Part shown: positions 17,438 through 26,164 of the stretch, piece after piece
Position numbering within the stretch: the stretch's first letter is position 1
Layout: every line of letters starts with the position of its first letter
Source: Paenibacillus montaniterrae
GTDB taxonomy: Bacteria > Bacillota > Bacilli > Paenibacillales > Paenibacillaceae
NCBI RefSeq assembly: GCF_018403185.1
Contig: NZ_BOSE01000012.1
Coordinates: 30,194 to 94,193, forward strand
Length of the DNA stretch: 64,000 nucleotides
Direction: 5' to 3'
The notes under the pieces: generated by a model
What the model saw: the letters and a program-made list of their open reading frames with translations, nothing else
The model's database searches: none
Told to the model about the DNA's origin: nothing
Position numbers and translations under genes: made by a program

Positions 17438-17854
17438 ATGAGTACGTTTCTAGTTGAAATCGTAACGCCTGAACGCAAGGTATATGGTGAACAAGCAAGA
17501 ATGGTGGTCGTTACTGGCGTGGAAGGTCAGCTAGGTATTATGCCTAATCATATTCCACTCGTGACACCGCTGCGCATTGCTCCTGTTACCATTAAGCGTG
17601 ATGGAGGCTCAGATGATGTTATTGCTGTAAACGGCGGCTTTATCGAGGTTCGCAAGGATAAAGTGGTCATTCTTGCAGAAAGCGCAGAACGAGCTGAGGA
17701 TATCAATGTTGAGCGTGCAGAGGCAGCAAAGCAGCGCGCTGCACAGCGCTTGTCGCTTGCCAAGAGCGATGAAATTGATTACCGCAGAGCAGAGCTTTCT
17801 CTTCAGCGTGCAATGAATCGTCTGAACGTTACACATAATAAGCATATCAATTAA
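17438..17854 (+). CDS. atpC: F1Fo ATP synthase subunit epsilon
   Basis: Regulatory rotor subunit, 138 aa. The N-terminal beta sandwich (FLVEIVTPERKVYGEQARMVVVTG; GQLGIMPNHIPLVTPL) is followed by a C-terminal helical hairpin rich in Arg/Ala/Glu, the part that can inhibit ATP hydrolysis. ATG 17438 has GGGAGGA ahead of it. Last gene of the atp operon, followed by a terminator. Confidence 0.95.
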   Translation: MSTFLVEIVTPERKVYGEQARMVVVTGVEGQLGIMPNHIPLVTPLRIAPVTIKRDGGSDDVIAVNGGFIEVRKDKVVILAESAERAEDINVERAEAAKQRAAQRLSLAKSDEIDYRRAELSLQRAMNRLNVTHNKHIN

Positions 17855-17861
17855 TTGTATT

Positions 17862-17900
17862 AGCTGTCTGTTGCGACGTCGTTGCGGCAGGCAGCTTTTT
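17862..17900 (+). terminator. Terminator of the atp operon
   Basis: AGCTGTCTGTTGCGAC pairs with GTCGTTGCGGCAGGCAGCT (a few wobble pairs), then TTTTT. Confidence 0.88.
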
Positions 17901-17925
17901 CATGTTGCAAAACGCTTTGCTTCAA

Positions 17926-17956
17926 TTGAACTAGCTTACAGTCAGTCAAGTATAGT
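17926..17956 (+). promoter_or_regulatory. Weak promoter candidate for the complex I-like pair
   Basis: TTGAAC at 17926-17931 and TATAGT at 17951-17956 with a wide spacer of 19. It lies just downstream of the atp terminator and 39 bases before the next gene. Without it the pair would rely on read-through. Confidence 0.35.
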
Positions 17957-17994
17957 AAGATATAGGGGACTGAACTAAAATGGGGTGAACGTAA

Positions 17995-19752
17995 TTGCCT
18001 AGTTTTTCAGATCTCGTATGGAGCATTCCATTGTTATATTTGTCTATGTTTGTGATCGGTTTGACGGTTGGCAAGGGCAGCCATAAAGGCATGGCGCGCT
18101 GCAGCCTGCTTCTGTCCTCGATCGCCTTTGTAATGGCTGCAGGCATCCTCTGGGAACGTTCTACTGTACATAGAGATGATTATAGCTACGATTTCGATTG
18201 GCTAGTCATTGGGGATATCTTTTACCGAATTGGTTATGAGCTGAACAATGTATCCTCGTGGCTGCTAATGCTGATCGCCAGTTTAAATATATTGCTGCTG
18301 CTCTTACTGCATAACAAGCAGGAGCAGCAGATGATTGCTTCGATTTATGGCTATATCGGATTGTTGTTAAGTGCGGTAAGTGGACTTGTGCTTGCTGATC
18401 ATATGCTTACCTTTTTTACATGCGCAATTCTGATCAGCTGCAGCGTCTATTTGCTGCTTTCGCATCCCGTATACGGCTGTGTGCCTAAAGCAATATTCCG
18501 CTTTGTTACTGCACAGTTGCTAGGCTTTTCTGCATTTTTAGTTGCTCTTGTTGGACTTTATTGGTACATGCCTGATCATTCGCTGCAGTTTACGATGCTC
18601 GAAACTGTGTTTAGCAGCTCTGCACCAAGCTTTACACCATTTATGAAAAAGATTATCGCAGGTGCGCTTGTCGTTAGTGCATTATTGATTGCAGGTATTT
18701 CACCATATGCCAATTGGATGAAGCATATCGGTACGGAACGCCCTGTTTTGCGAGTTGTTATGTTTTGCTTTGCCAATGCATTGCTTCCTGCCTACCTATT
18801 GCTTCGTTTTCATATGATTATTACTGAAGTAGATACTGTGGTATGGCTATGCAAGCTCGCGGGTGCAATTATTGTTGTATGGTGCACTGTGCGCATGCTG
18901 TTGGATGCTCAGCAAACATTGTCCTATATCGGCATGATGATGGTCGGTATAATCGTATTTGCGTATGGTCATGGCGCATACGGCTATATGATCGTTCAGC
19001 TCACCTTGATTTTATTTTCTTTGATCGTCATATATGGCGCGAAAATGCAATCATCGTCAATTATTGTATACGGTGCATTTTTGGTAGCGATTTTAACGCT
19101 GATCGGGGTACCGCCACTGAGCGGTTACTGGATGCAGCAGTCTTTAGTTGCCACGATAGCTGGAACAAGCACAGGCTGGTTCATCGTATCGTTGCTTGTA
19201 GTGCTCTGCTCTGCATTAGGCACGACTATCTATTTTACGATGCAGTGGAAAACTCAGTTCAATCAGACGGGAAAAGGCATGCTGCCTGTTGTAATATTGC
19301 CAGCATTGCTTTTAATTGCAATTGGTCTGCTCTGGCTTGTCGATTATATGCAGCTTGAAATATGGCTGTTTGAAAAAGTTACATCAGAGTCGATGAAGCT
19401 GCTGCCCATGGTGCTGACGATGCTTAGTGTAGCGGTCGGAGTAATAATTGCCTGGCTGTTTAGTGAACGCATTACCGATGCCTTTGCCAGTTCATTGGAG
19501 CAGGCCGACCAACAGCTTAAAAGCCAGGCGGAGCGGTTTGGCAGATCTGTCATGAGGCTAGGGAGAAGCATCGTCAGTCTGGAGCAAATGATTGAGCGCG
19601 GCGTTGTCCAGCTGCTAACGGTATGGCTGCCATATCCTTTCCGAATCGTAAGCCGTGCGGGAGCCAACGGTCATTTATTGCATAGCGTTGTGCTAGTTGT
19701 CGTATTTACAGCAGTGGTAACTGCGCTTTGGTATGGAATAAGGGGGAGATAA
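17995..19752 (+). CDS. NuoL-like (complex I / Mrp antiporter family) membrane protein, lacking proton-path residues
   Basis: 585-aa polytopic protein, about 14 hydrophobic segments. The pattern YELNNVSSWLLMLIASLN resembles the LD-LS element of NuoL/ND5, GVPPLSGYWMQQSLV resembles its late PPLSGF motif, and the LSYIGMMMVG stretch aligns with the LAYSTVSQLG region. The usual K in KSAQ, the HAATM histidine, the DIKR lysine and the HAFFK residues cannot be found, so proton pumping by the known route is doubtful. TTG 17995 follows GGGGTGAAC. The stop overlaps the next ATG (TAATG). No other complex I subunits are nearby except the next gene. The C-terminal 100 residues include a charged amphipathic stretch (ASSLEQADQQLKSQAERFG), as in the NuoL lateral helix. 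Function unknown. Confidence 0.7.
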   Translation: MPSFSDLVWSIPLLYLSMFVIGLTVGKGSHKGMARCSLLLSSIAFVMAAGILWERSTVHRDDYSYDFDWLVIGDIFYRIGYELNNVSSWLLMLIASLNILLLLLLHNKQEQQMIASIYGYIGLLLSAVSGLVLADHMLTFFTCAILISCSVYLLLSHPVYGCVPKAIFRFVTAQLLGFSAFLVALVGLYWYMPDHSLQFTMLETVFSSSAPSFTPFMKKIIAGALVVSALLIAGISPYANWMKHIGTERPVLRVVMFCFANALLPAYLLLRFHMIITEVDTVVWLCKLAGAIIVVWCTVRMLLDAQQTLSYIGMMMVGIIVFAYGHGAYGYMIVQLTLILFSLIVIYGAKMQSSSIIVYGAFLVAILTLIGVPPLSGYWMQQSLVATIAGTSTGWFIVSLLVVLCSALGTTIYFTMQWKTQFNQTGKGMLPVVILPALLLIAIGLLWLVDYMQLEIWLFEKVTSESMKLLPMVLTMLSVAVGVIIAWLFSERITDAFASSLEQADQQLKSQAERFGRSVMRLGRSIVSLEQMIERGVVQLLTVWLPYPFRIVSRAGANGHLLHSVVLVVVFTAVVTALWYGIRGR

Positions 19753-21917
19753 TGCTGGATAAGATGATTTTACTGCTATTGCTAGTGCTACCACTATGCT
19801 CAGCAGGCTTGCTAGCGCTTCTCTATCGTGTTAATTTGCGAATTTTTCGTCGATTGACGATGGCGGCGATTAGCTTGCCGCTGTTTCCTTTGCTCTATTT
19901 AGTCTATCAAGCAGTGCAGCAAGGTAGTCTTGCAAACTATGAGCTGCATTACGACAGTAGAGTTTCTATATTTAGCTTTAGCTATGGTGTAGATAGCGTA
20001 TCGTTGTGGCTATCTATATTTACAAGCATTGTGCTGCTGGCAGCGGTGCTGTCCGGTGTTTATATTAAAAAGCGGCATAAGCAGTTTTATATGCTTGCCT
20101 TGCTCGTTCAAGGCGTCATGCTTCATATTTATTTAAGTAGAGACGCATTGCTGCTCTGTGCAGCGCTGCTGCTTGTATCCTTTTTGTTTATGCTGCTGCT
20201 CGGCATATGGGGGAAGGAAGACGCTGTACGCACTGCAAGACGCTTTGCCTACTGGCAGCTTGCAGGCATATTTTGTGTGACAATGAGCTGCATTTTTTTG
20301 CTTGGCATCAGCTCAGAGTATTTACAGTCGAGTACGGTTATATTAGGAGAACAGCCGCTACAGCTACTGGAGCAGTATGTGCTGGAGGAAGCTAACCAAA
20401 ACCAGCGGCTGCTGGCATTCGTTATGCTGCTGCTCGGCTTAGTCTGTTTTTTGCCTGTAATTGGGCTGCATCGTCTGTTTCTGGATATATACCGCAGCGG
20501 TCATCTGGTCGTGGCGATGATCTATACTGCTTCAATTGGTACCATAGGCATTTACTTGTTCTATCGTATCGGGTTGACCTATTTTGCCGACTTTATGCTT
20601 TTGCTTAGTAAGCCGATCATGTGGATCGCAGCCATTCAATGGCTATTCTCCTGTATTAGCCTATGGCATCAAAAGGATGCACGCGGCTGGCTGGCCTGCT
20701 TAATATGGGGACAGTATTCGCTGTTTGTCCTGCTAATGCTGGCGGACTCCCAGCTCGGATTACCTATGATGTGGTTGCATCTGTTTTCATTCCTGCTGCT
20801 TGCGAGCCTGTTGTCAGGTTTGCTTGCTGCTATTGAGGAGCGGACTAAAACTTTGCAATTCAAGGAGCTGCGCGGACAATTAAAGCAAGTACCTTTTGTA
20901 TCGGGACTGCTCGTTATGGTCGTTATTGCTTGGTTGGGCTTGCCAGGTCTATCTCATTTTCTCGGATCATATCATGCATTGTTGCTTAGTTTTCAGGCGA
21001 GTCGCTGGATTACTGTTTGCTTGGTGCTTGGTATGATAAGCAGTGTTGCATTTGCAGTACGAAAGTTATTTTATTTGCAACAAGGACAAACCGAAGCACG
21101 TATTAACAAAGTAACTGATCTCCGCTTCATCGAGGCGTTTCCTGCTATTATTTTGTTAACGCTTGTCATTGTGATGGGCATGTATCCTGTTATTATCGTT
21201 GACTTGATGGAGTTCGAGCTTCACCAGCTATATGCATATTGGCAGCAAATCGAAACAAAGATTTTCATAGAGAGTGGCCATTACATAGATGTGCTGCGCT
21301 TTGACAGCAGTGCCTGGCAGTTACCTGTAATAGTGTCAGTTGTAATGTCTCTAGTTATTTGGCTAGTCAATCATAAGCAAACTAATGTTTTTCGCATGCT
21401 GTTATGGCAGACGGTCTACCATGCGTTAACGTTAGTTGTCGTGCTCAGCAGTGCAGATGCATTGTCTGCAGAGCTTAATGGGCAGCGAATCGTATTGATC
21501 GCGATCTGGTATGCAATTATGATTATCGGCAGCTACAGTATGCTAAAGGCCGTTCTCGGCCACTCGCATGCAACGCTAGCCGCCTTGCATGGATTGTACT
21601 ACCGTCAGCCGCGGCATGCGCTTGTACTGCTGTTGTTTATGCTTGCCTTAATGTCGGCTCCTTTAACTGCTGGCTTTTCGTTTCAGCTAAGCATGATTGA
21701 ACTATGGAGCAGCCAAGGACAATATGGGCTGATTCTGCTGTGGCTTGTTGCACACGCACTGATGGCTACCATACCGCTAGAGTACATCATTCAAATGTAT
21801 ATGAACAAAGAACAATGTTCCGGCTTGATGCAGGACCAGCAAGCAAAACAAAAGGGATATTCCTTGCTCGGCTATTGCAGCCTGCTGGCCTTGCTTGTTC
21901 TGGCGTTCTGGATTTAG
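19752..21917 (+). CDS. NuoM-like protein with a NuoN-like C-terminal part (probable fusion)
   Basis: 721 aa from ATG 19752, with GGGGGAG just before it. Residues about 60-450 follow NuoM: YGVDSVSLWLSIFTS, FYMLALLVQGVMLHIYLSRD, ARRFAYWQLAGIF, ERTKTLQF and GLPGLSHFLGSYHALL. Residues about 590-700 instead resemble the end of NuoN: IWYAIMIIGSYSML, LHGLYYRQPRHALVLLLFML, APLTAGFSFQLSM and a final YIIQMYM. The NuoM glutamate and lysines needed for proton transfer are missing at the places I can align. The simplest reading is a deletion that joined nuoM and nuoN. It is coupled to the upstream NuoL-like gene. A real function in the membrane is likely because the frame is long and intact, but it is not known. 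Confidence 0.65.
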   Translation: MLDKMILLLLLVLPLCSAGLLALLYRVNLRIFRRLTMAAISLPLFPLLYLVYQAVQQGSLANYELHYDSRVSIFSFSYGVDSVSLWLSIFTSIVLLAAVLSGVYIKKRHKQFYMLALLVQGVMLHIYLSRDALLLCAALLLVSFLFMLLLGIWGKEDAVRTARRFAYWQLAGIFCVTMSCIFLLGISSEYLQSSTVILGEQPLQLLEQYVLEEANQNQRLLAFVMLLLGLVCFLPVIGLHRLFLDIYRSGHLVVAMIYTASIGTIGIYLFYRIGLTYFADFMLLLSKPIMWIAAIQWLFSCISLWHQKDARGWLACLIWGQYSLFVLLMLADSQLGLPMMWLHLFSFLLLASLLSGLLAAIEERTKTLQFKELRGQLKQVPFVSGLLVMVVIAWLGLPGLSHFLGSYHALLLSFQASRWITVCLVLGMISSVAFAVRKLFYLQQGQTEARINKVTDLRFIEAFPAIILLTLVIVMGMYPVIIVDLMEFELHQLYAYWQQIETKIFIESGHYIDVLRFDSSAWQLPVIVSVVMSLVIWLVNHKQTNVFRMLLWQTVYHALTLVVVLSSADALSAELNGQRIVLIAIWYAIMIIGSYSMLKAVLGHSHATLAALHGLYYRQPRHALVLLLFMLALMSAPLTAGFSFQLSMIELWSSQGQYGLILLWLVAHALMATIPLEYIIQMYMNKEQCSGLMQDQQAKQKGYSLLGYCSLLALLVLAFWI

Positions 21918-21934
21918 AAAGCGAGAGAAGCAAA

Positions 21935-22165
21935 ATGAGCTTAGGGATTCAAGGGCTTTTTTCCATTGTCGTCGTGTTATTAAGCATTTTGTTTGCCTGG
22001 ATATTATTATCGGAGGTCAAATGGGATAAATTTTTGAAAAACCCGGCATCTCCCAAGGCCAGAATGCTGCAAATTGTAATTGCTGTTGTAATTGGCTATT
22101 TGCTTGGCAGCTTTATTTTGCAATATTGGGGCTTCTCCACAATGCTCCAAGATTTTGTGGAATAA
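21935..22165 (+). CDS. ywzB: DUF1146 family small membrane protein (YwzB-like)
   Basis: 76-aa protein with two membrane helices (residues about 5-25 and 45-65) and a short basic loop; the pattern ALLSIVVVLLSI...WILLSEVKWDKFLK matches DUF1146. In B. subtilis ywzB lies between atpC and murA, as here. Start ATG 21935 is 17 bases after the previous stop; its ribosome site (GAGAGAAG) is modest. No function is known. Confidence 0.75.
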   Translation: MSLGIQGLFSIVVVLLSILFAWILLSEVKWDKFLKNPASPKARMLQIVIAVVIGYLLGSFILQYWGFSTMLQDFVE

Positions 22166-22374
22166 CAATGCTCAATTTAGCAAACACTCAATACACGATG
22201 TGTCATATCGCAATTCAACAACAGACTGCCGAATTCGACAGTTCTGTAACGAAACAAATTAACTGTTGTCGATTTATAGGTAATAATGTTAAGATGAAGT
22301 TTAATGAGTGTCTGATACTACTCTAACTGTTAAAATTTGCAATCGGATAAATATGATTCGCGGAGGGACGCAAG

Positions 22375-23709
22375 ATGGCAAAAATTATCGTCCGCGGAGG
22401 TCAACGATTAATGGGTTCAGTACGTGTGCATGGTGCTAAAAACGCGGTACTTCCTATTCTTGCGGCCTCATTACTAGCGACTGAAGGTAAAAGTGTAATT
22501 ACTGATGTTCCTGTATTAGATGATGTAATGACCATTCGTGAAGTATTAAACGCACTTGGCGCGGATACACATTTTAATCAGGAAACGATGACGATTTCCG
22601 CAGCCCACATTACTTCAACCGAAGCCCCATATGAATTAATTCGTAAGATGAGAGCCTCTTTTTTGGTAATGGGTCCTCTATTGGCGCGTGTAGGTCGAGT
22701 GAAAATTTCTTTGCCTGGCGGCTGTGCAATCGGCTCTCGCCCCATTGAACAGCATTTAAAGGGCTTTGAGGCTATGGGCGCGACGATTCATTTGGATCAA
22801 GGAGCGATTGAAGCTGTATGTCCGCAAGGCTTAAAGGGAGCTAAAATTTATTTGGACGTAGCAAGCGTTGGCGCTACTGAAAACATTATGATGGCAGCAG
22901 CCTTGGCTAACGGAACTACAATTATTGAAAACGCTGCGCGAGAACCAGAAATTGTTGATTTGGCCAATTACATTAATGCGATGGGCGGCAAGGTTAGAGG
23001 AGCCGGAACAGGCATTATTCGTATTGAAGGCGTACAGACGCTGCACGGCGCACAGCACGGTGTCATTCCAGATCGGATTGAGGCTGGAACGTATATGATT
23101 GCTGCTGCAATTACAGGCGGCGATGTATTTGTTGAAGGAGCTATCGCTGATCATTTGGCGCCGGTTATTTCCAAGCTTGAGGAAATGGGCGTTATGATTA
23201 CTCCGCATGATCAAGGGATCCATGTAAAGGCGCCAAAGCGCTTAAAGGCAGTGGACGTAAAAACATTGCCGCATCCGGGCTTCCCTACTGATATGCAATC
23301 GCAGATGATGGCGCTGCTGCTTATTTCAGAGGGCACAAGCATCGTGACAGAGACGGTGTTTGAAAATCGCTTTATGCATGTTGAAGAATTCAATAAAATG
23401 TCGGCAAACATTAAAGTGGATGGCAGAACCGCAGTTGTGACAGGCAATACATTGTTAAAGGGTGCAAAGGTTACAGCTTCTGATTTGCGAGCAGGCGCTG
23501 CTTTAATATGTGCCGGGCTGGCAGCAGAAGGTGAAACCATTGTTGATGGCTTGCACCACATTGATCGCGGTTATGTTGACATTACTGGCAAGCTTGCTTC
23601 GCTTGGCGCGGATATTCGACGCATTACAGGTGAGCGTGAGGAAGCAGCCAAAATTAAGCTAAAGCAAGAGCCAATGGTGTTGGCGCGAGTTCAGGAATTA
23701 ATGGCATAA
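22375..23709 (+). CDS. murA: UDP-N-acetylglucosamine 1-carboxyvinyltransferase
   Basis: First committed enzyme of peptidoglycan synthesis; transfers enolpyruvate from PEP to UDP-GlcNAc. 444 aa, with the family start HGAKNAVLPILAASLLA and the catalytic cysteine Cys117 in LPGGCAIGSRPIEQHL (fosfomycin target). ATG 22375 follows GGAGGGACG. The position before spoIID matches B. subtilis murAA. A strong terminator follows. The 209-base gap upstream holds no gene I can support. Confidence 0.97.
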   Translation: MAKIIVRGGQRLMGSVRVHGAKNAVLPILAASLLATEGKSVITDVPVLDDVMTIREVLNALGADTHFNQETMTISAAHITSTEAPYELIRKMRASFLVMGPLLARVGRVKISLPGGCAIGSRPIEQHLKGFEAMGATIHLDQGAIEAVCPQGLKGAKIYLDVASVGATENIMMAAALANGTTIIENAAREPEIVDLANYINAMGGKVRGAGTGIIRIEGVQTLHGAQHGVIPDRIEAGTYMIAAAITGGDVFVEGAIADHLAPVISKLEEMGVMITPHDQGIHVKAPKRLKAVDVKTLPHPGFPTDMQSQMMALLLISEGTSIVTETVFENRFMHVEEFNKMSANIKVDGRTAVVTGNTLLKGAKVTASDLRAGAALICAGLAAEGETIVDGLHHIDRGYVDITGKLASLGADIRRITGEREEAAKIKLKQEPMVLARVQELMA

Positions 23710-23721
23710 TATGCTTGTCAT

Positions 23722-23767
23722 AAGAGGAGGATAGCTCTCTACGAGGTAGAGCGTTATCCTCCTCTTT
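23722..23767 (+). terminator. Terminator after murA
   Basis: AAGAGGAGGATA pairs with TATCCTCCTCTT, and GCTCT/AGAGC extends the stem; TTT follows. Confidence 0.85.
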
Positions 23768-23889
23768 GCAGTTTTTAGTAAAAATGAAGAATTCTTAATG
23801 GTCTAGTAGCAGACTATGATTCTATTCTAGCAACCTTATTCATAAGCTATAGCAAATAGAGACGTGCATGTGATAAGGAGTAGATAGAA

Positions 23890-25074
23890 ATGAAGCTTAA
23901 AGCAATGTCTAAACCGTTAAGAAGGCTTGTATGGCTTGCAGCCGTTAGCAGCTGTCTGTTGATCGCGATGCTTTTCATGCGTCAGCATAAGCCGTCCGAG
24001 CAACTCGTTATACCAGTAGTCGAAGCAAGTGGCGAGCAACAAGAATCAAATACGTCAACGGCTCGGCGGCATAGCTATGGCGAAGCGATCGGGCTGCAGC
24101 ACGAGCAGCGCGATAAATCGAAGCAAGCCGCTCGCGAGGAAGCAGCACTTGCTTCTAGCGATGAGTCAAGCACATCAACTGTTTCTTCTAAACAAGATGA
24201 TGTCATTTCTCAGGATGGACCATTTATTACTGTCCATTTAAGCGAAGAGGAGCGGCTTGAACAGGTACCGATTGAGCAGTATGTGCTCGGAGTTGCTTTA
24301 GCGGAGCTGCCAGGCAGCTTTGAGCCCGAGGCGATAAAGGCGCAAATGCTGGCAATCCGCACGTACATTGTGCATCGCTTGGTGAAAGCAGACGATGCCA
24401 AGCAGTCGCTTGAAATTGAAGTAACCGACACGACGGCTGATCAAGTCTATATGCCGTTGAAAAAGGTGACGCAGTACGCCGAGGATTACCCGGAGTACTA
24501 TGCCAAATTTGTTAAGGCGCTGCAGGAAACAGAAGGACAAATTATTAGCTACGAGGAACAGCCGATTGACGCCGTTTTTTTCTCCACCAGCAACGGCTAT
24601 ACGGAAGCAGCTGATCAGCTCTGGGGGCAGGAGGTTGCGTACCTGCAAAGCGTTGCCAGTCCGTGGGACGAGCAGTTGTCTCCTAATTACGAGACAGAGT
24701 TCCAATTCACCTATGAAGAGGTATATGCAAAGCTGAATTTGAAGCAAAGTCGCAGAAACGGTAAACTAGCGATTGCCAATACGGTAAAGAATGATAGTGG
24801 AAGAATTCAATCGCTGGATGTAAATGGAGCCAGCTTTACCGGCAAGGAGCTGAGAGAAAAGCTGGGGCTTACGTCCACAGATATGACATGGACGATTGAT
24901 CCAAGCGAAAAGACAATTACCTTCAAATGCTATGGCTATGGGCACGGGATTGGTTTAAGTCAGTGGGGAGCCAACGGTATGGCCAAGACGGGCTATCTAG
25001 CAGCTGACATTATTAAGCACTATTATACTGGCGTCCATATTGAGCAAGCTTCAAAGCTTGTAAAAAACTATTAA
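23890..25074 (+). CDS. spoIID: Stage II sporulation protein D
   Basis: Membrane-anchored lytic transglycosylase of the DMP complex that thins septal peptidoglycan during engulfment. 394 aa: an N-terminal membrane helix (LVWLAAVSSCLLIAMLFM), a low-complexity linker of about 85 residues, then the SpoIID domain with VALAELPGSFEPEAIKAQ (containing the conserved glutamate) and C-terminal YGHGIGLSQWGANGMA. ATG 23890 follows AAGGAG. The linker is longer than in B. subtilis SpoIID. Expected sigE control; I found only a poor match upstream. Confidence 0.93.
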   Translation: MKLKAMSKPLRRLVWLAAVSSCLLIAMLFMRQHKPSEQLVIPVVEASGEQQESNTSTARRHSYGEAIGLQHEQRDKSKQAAREEAALASSDESSTSTVSSKQDDVISQDGPFITVHLSEEERLEQVPIEQYVLGVALAELPGSFEPEAIKAQMLAIRTYIVHRLVKADDAKQSLEIEVTDTTADQVYMPLKKVTQYAEDYPEYYAKFVKALQETEGQIISYEEQPIDAVFFSTSNGYTEAADQLWGQEVAYLQSVASPWDEQLSPNYETEFQFTYEEVYAKLNLKQSRRNGKLAIANTVKNDSGRIQSLDVNGASFTGKELREKLGLTSTDMTWTIDPSEKTITFKCYGYGHGIGLSQWGANGMAKTGYLAADIIKHYYTGVHIEQASKLVKNY

Positions 25075-25091
25075 AAAATAAGGTATATCAC

Positions 25092-25120
25092 GTATAAAGC
25101 TAGTCATTATGGTAACAATG
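25092..25120 (+). promoter_or_regulatory. Candidate sigma-F promoter of spoIIQ
   Basis: GTATA (25092-25096) and GGTAACAATG (25111-25120), spacer 14, fit the forespore sigF pattern GYATA / GGNNANANTA apart from the last base. spoIIQ is sigF-dependent in B. subtilis. The leader would be only about 12 bases. An inverted repeat CTAGTCATT / AATGGCTAG overlaps the -10. Confidence 0.5.
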
Positions 25121-25138
25121 GCTAGTGAGGTGATATAA

Positions 25139-25894
25139 ATGAGTGAATTCAACCAAAACAAGTCTCAACCGACGGAAGAATCTCTTAAAACTGAAAAGAG
25201 AGTTTCTACCGTTGCCAAGCAATCCGGCGTTAAAAGGCTGCTTACCCAGAAATGGTTTTCTCCAGCTTTGTTTTTGCTTACGGCAGCAATTATTGTTACC
25301 TTACTGTGGGTATATCAGGATAGAGCAACCGATCAACCTACCACAGGCACTGAGGTGACTGAAGAAGGAACTGCGGTAAACAGCGAGACTGATGAAAATA
25401 TTGCACCAGTCGACAATCCGCTGGACGCTACTGAAGAAATTGCAGCCACGGGCGAAGATATGCAATGGCCTGTAGCCAACATCAATGAATTGCAAATCGA
25501 GATTCCTTTCTACGACACTCAAGCGAGTGCAGCAGAGAAAGAAGCAGCATTGATTCAAGTCGGTTCAACGTTTGCGCCTCATATGGGCATTGATTTCGTA
25601 CACCCTGAAGGCAGCGCATTTGACGTTATGGCAGCACTTGGCGGTACGGTAACGCATGTGGAAAACAATCCGCTTAACGGAAACATCGTTGAAATTAGCC
25701 ACGGCAATGGCTTCGTAACCGTATACCAAAGCTTGAGCGATGTTACGGTAAAAGAAGGCGATGAAATTCAGCAAGGAACCGTTATTGCTAAAGCTGGCCG
25801 CAGCGATGTAGAGCGTGATCTTGGCGTACATCTGCACTTTGAGGCTAGACTGAATGGCAACCATGTAAATCCAGGCGATTACATCGTCGAGTAG
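25139..25894 (+). CDS. spoIIQ: Stage II sporulation protein Q, LytM/M23 family
   Basis: Forespore membrane protein whose outer domain pairs with SpoIIIAH across the intermembrane space. 251 aa: one membrane helix (residues about 41-58), an acidic linker, and an M23 domain from about 145. Zinc ligands appear complete: His148 and Asp152 in HMGID, and His231/His233 in HLHFE. B. subtilis SpoIIQ is reported to lack one ligand, so this one may be catalytic. ATG 25139 with GTGAGGTGAT. Placed between spoIID and spoIIID. Confidence 0.9.
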   Translation: MSEFNQNKSQPTEESLKTEKRVSTVAKQSGVKRLLTQKWFSPALFLLTAAIIVTLLWVYQDRATDQPTTGTEVTEEGTAVNSETDENIAPVDNPLDATEEIAATGEDMQWPVANINELQIEIPFYDTQASAAEKEAALIQVGSTFAPHMGIDFVHPEGSAFDVMAALGGTVTHVENNPLNGNIVEISHGNGFVTVYQSLSDVTVKEGDEIQQGTVIAKAGRSDVERDLGVHLHFEARLNGNHVNPGDYIVE

Positions 25895-25910
25895 TTATTC
25901 GATGCCGAGC

Positions 25911-25954
25911 AAGAACATCTTTGTATCCGAGAAGGATGCAGAGGTGTTCTTTTT
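25911..25954 (+). terminator. Terminator after spoIIQ
   Basis: AAGAACATCTTTGTATCC pairs with AGGATGCAGAGGTGTTCTT through several G-T pairs, then TTTT. Confidence 0.88.
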
Positions 25955-26102
25955 ATTTGAACCGAGAGCTTGAAAAATATATTGTGCCGACCATGTTATA
26001 TTTCAAGAATGCGCCGCATATAGCAAGCAGCACTGGACAGGCTGAAACGGGCATTGCAAAAAATATTTATCGCATTTGTTGGCTTGCTAGCTTGGACACA
26101 AC

Positions 26103-26130
26103 GAATATCTGCAAGACCTACTCATATAAT
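26103..26130 (+). promoter_or_regulatory. Sigma-E promoter of spoIIID
   Basis: GAATATC (26103-26109) and CATATAAT (26123-26130), spacer 13, match the mother-cell sigE pattern KMATATT / CATACANT with one difference in each box. spoIIID is a sigE target in B. subtilis. Confidence 0.65.
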
Positions 26131-26164
26131 GTACCAAACTTAATACGAGTAGGGAGGCGGGAGC

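Noticed and set aside
18843..19358. 171-codon forward ORF in another frame of the NuoL-like gene
   Set aside because: Rich in Cys, His and Ser from the shifted frame of a membrane protein; no ribosome site.
23821..23848. Possible sigma-E promoter of spoIID (CATAAGCT)
   Set aside because: The spacing fits but only 5 of 8 bases of the -10 match and the -35 is poor; not strong enough.
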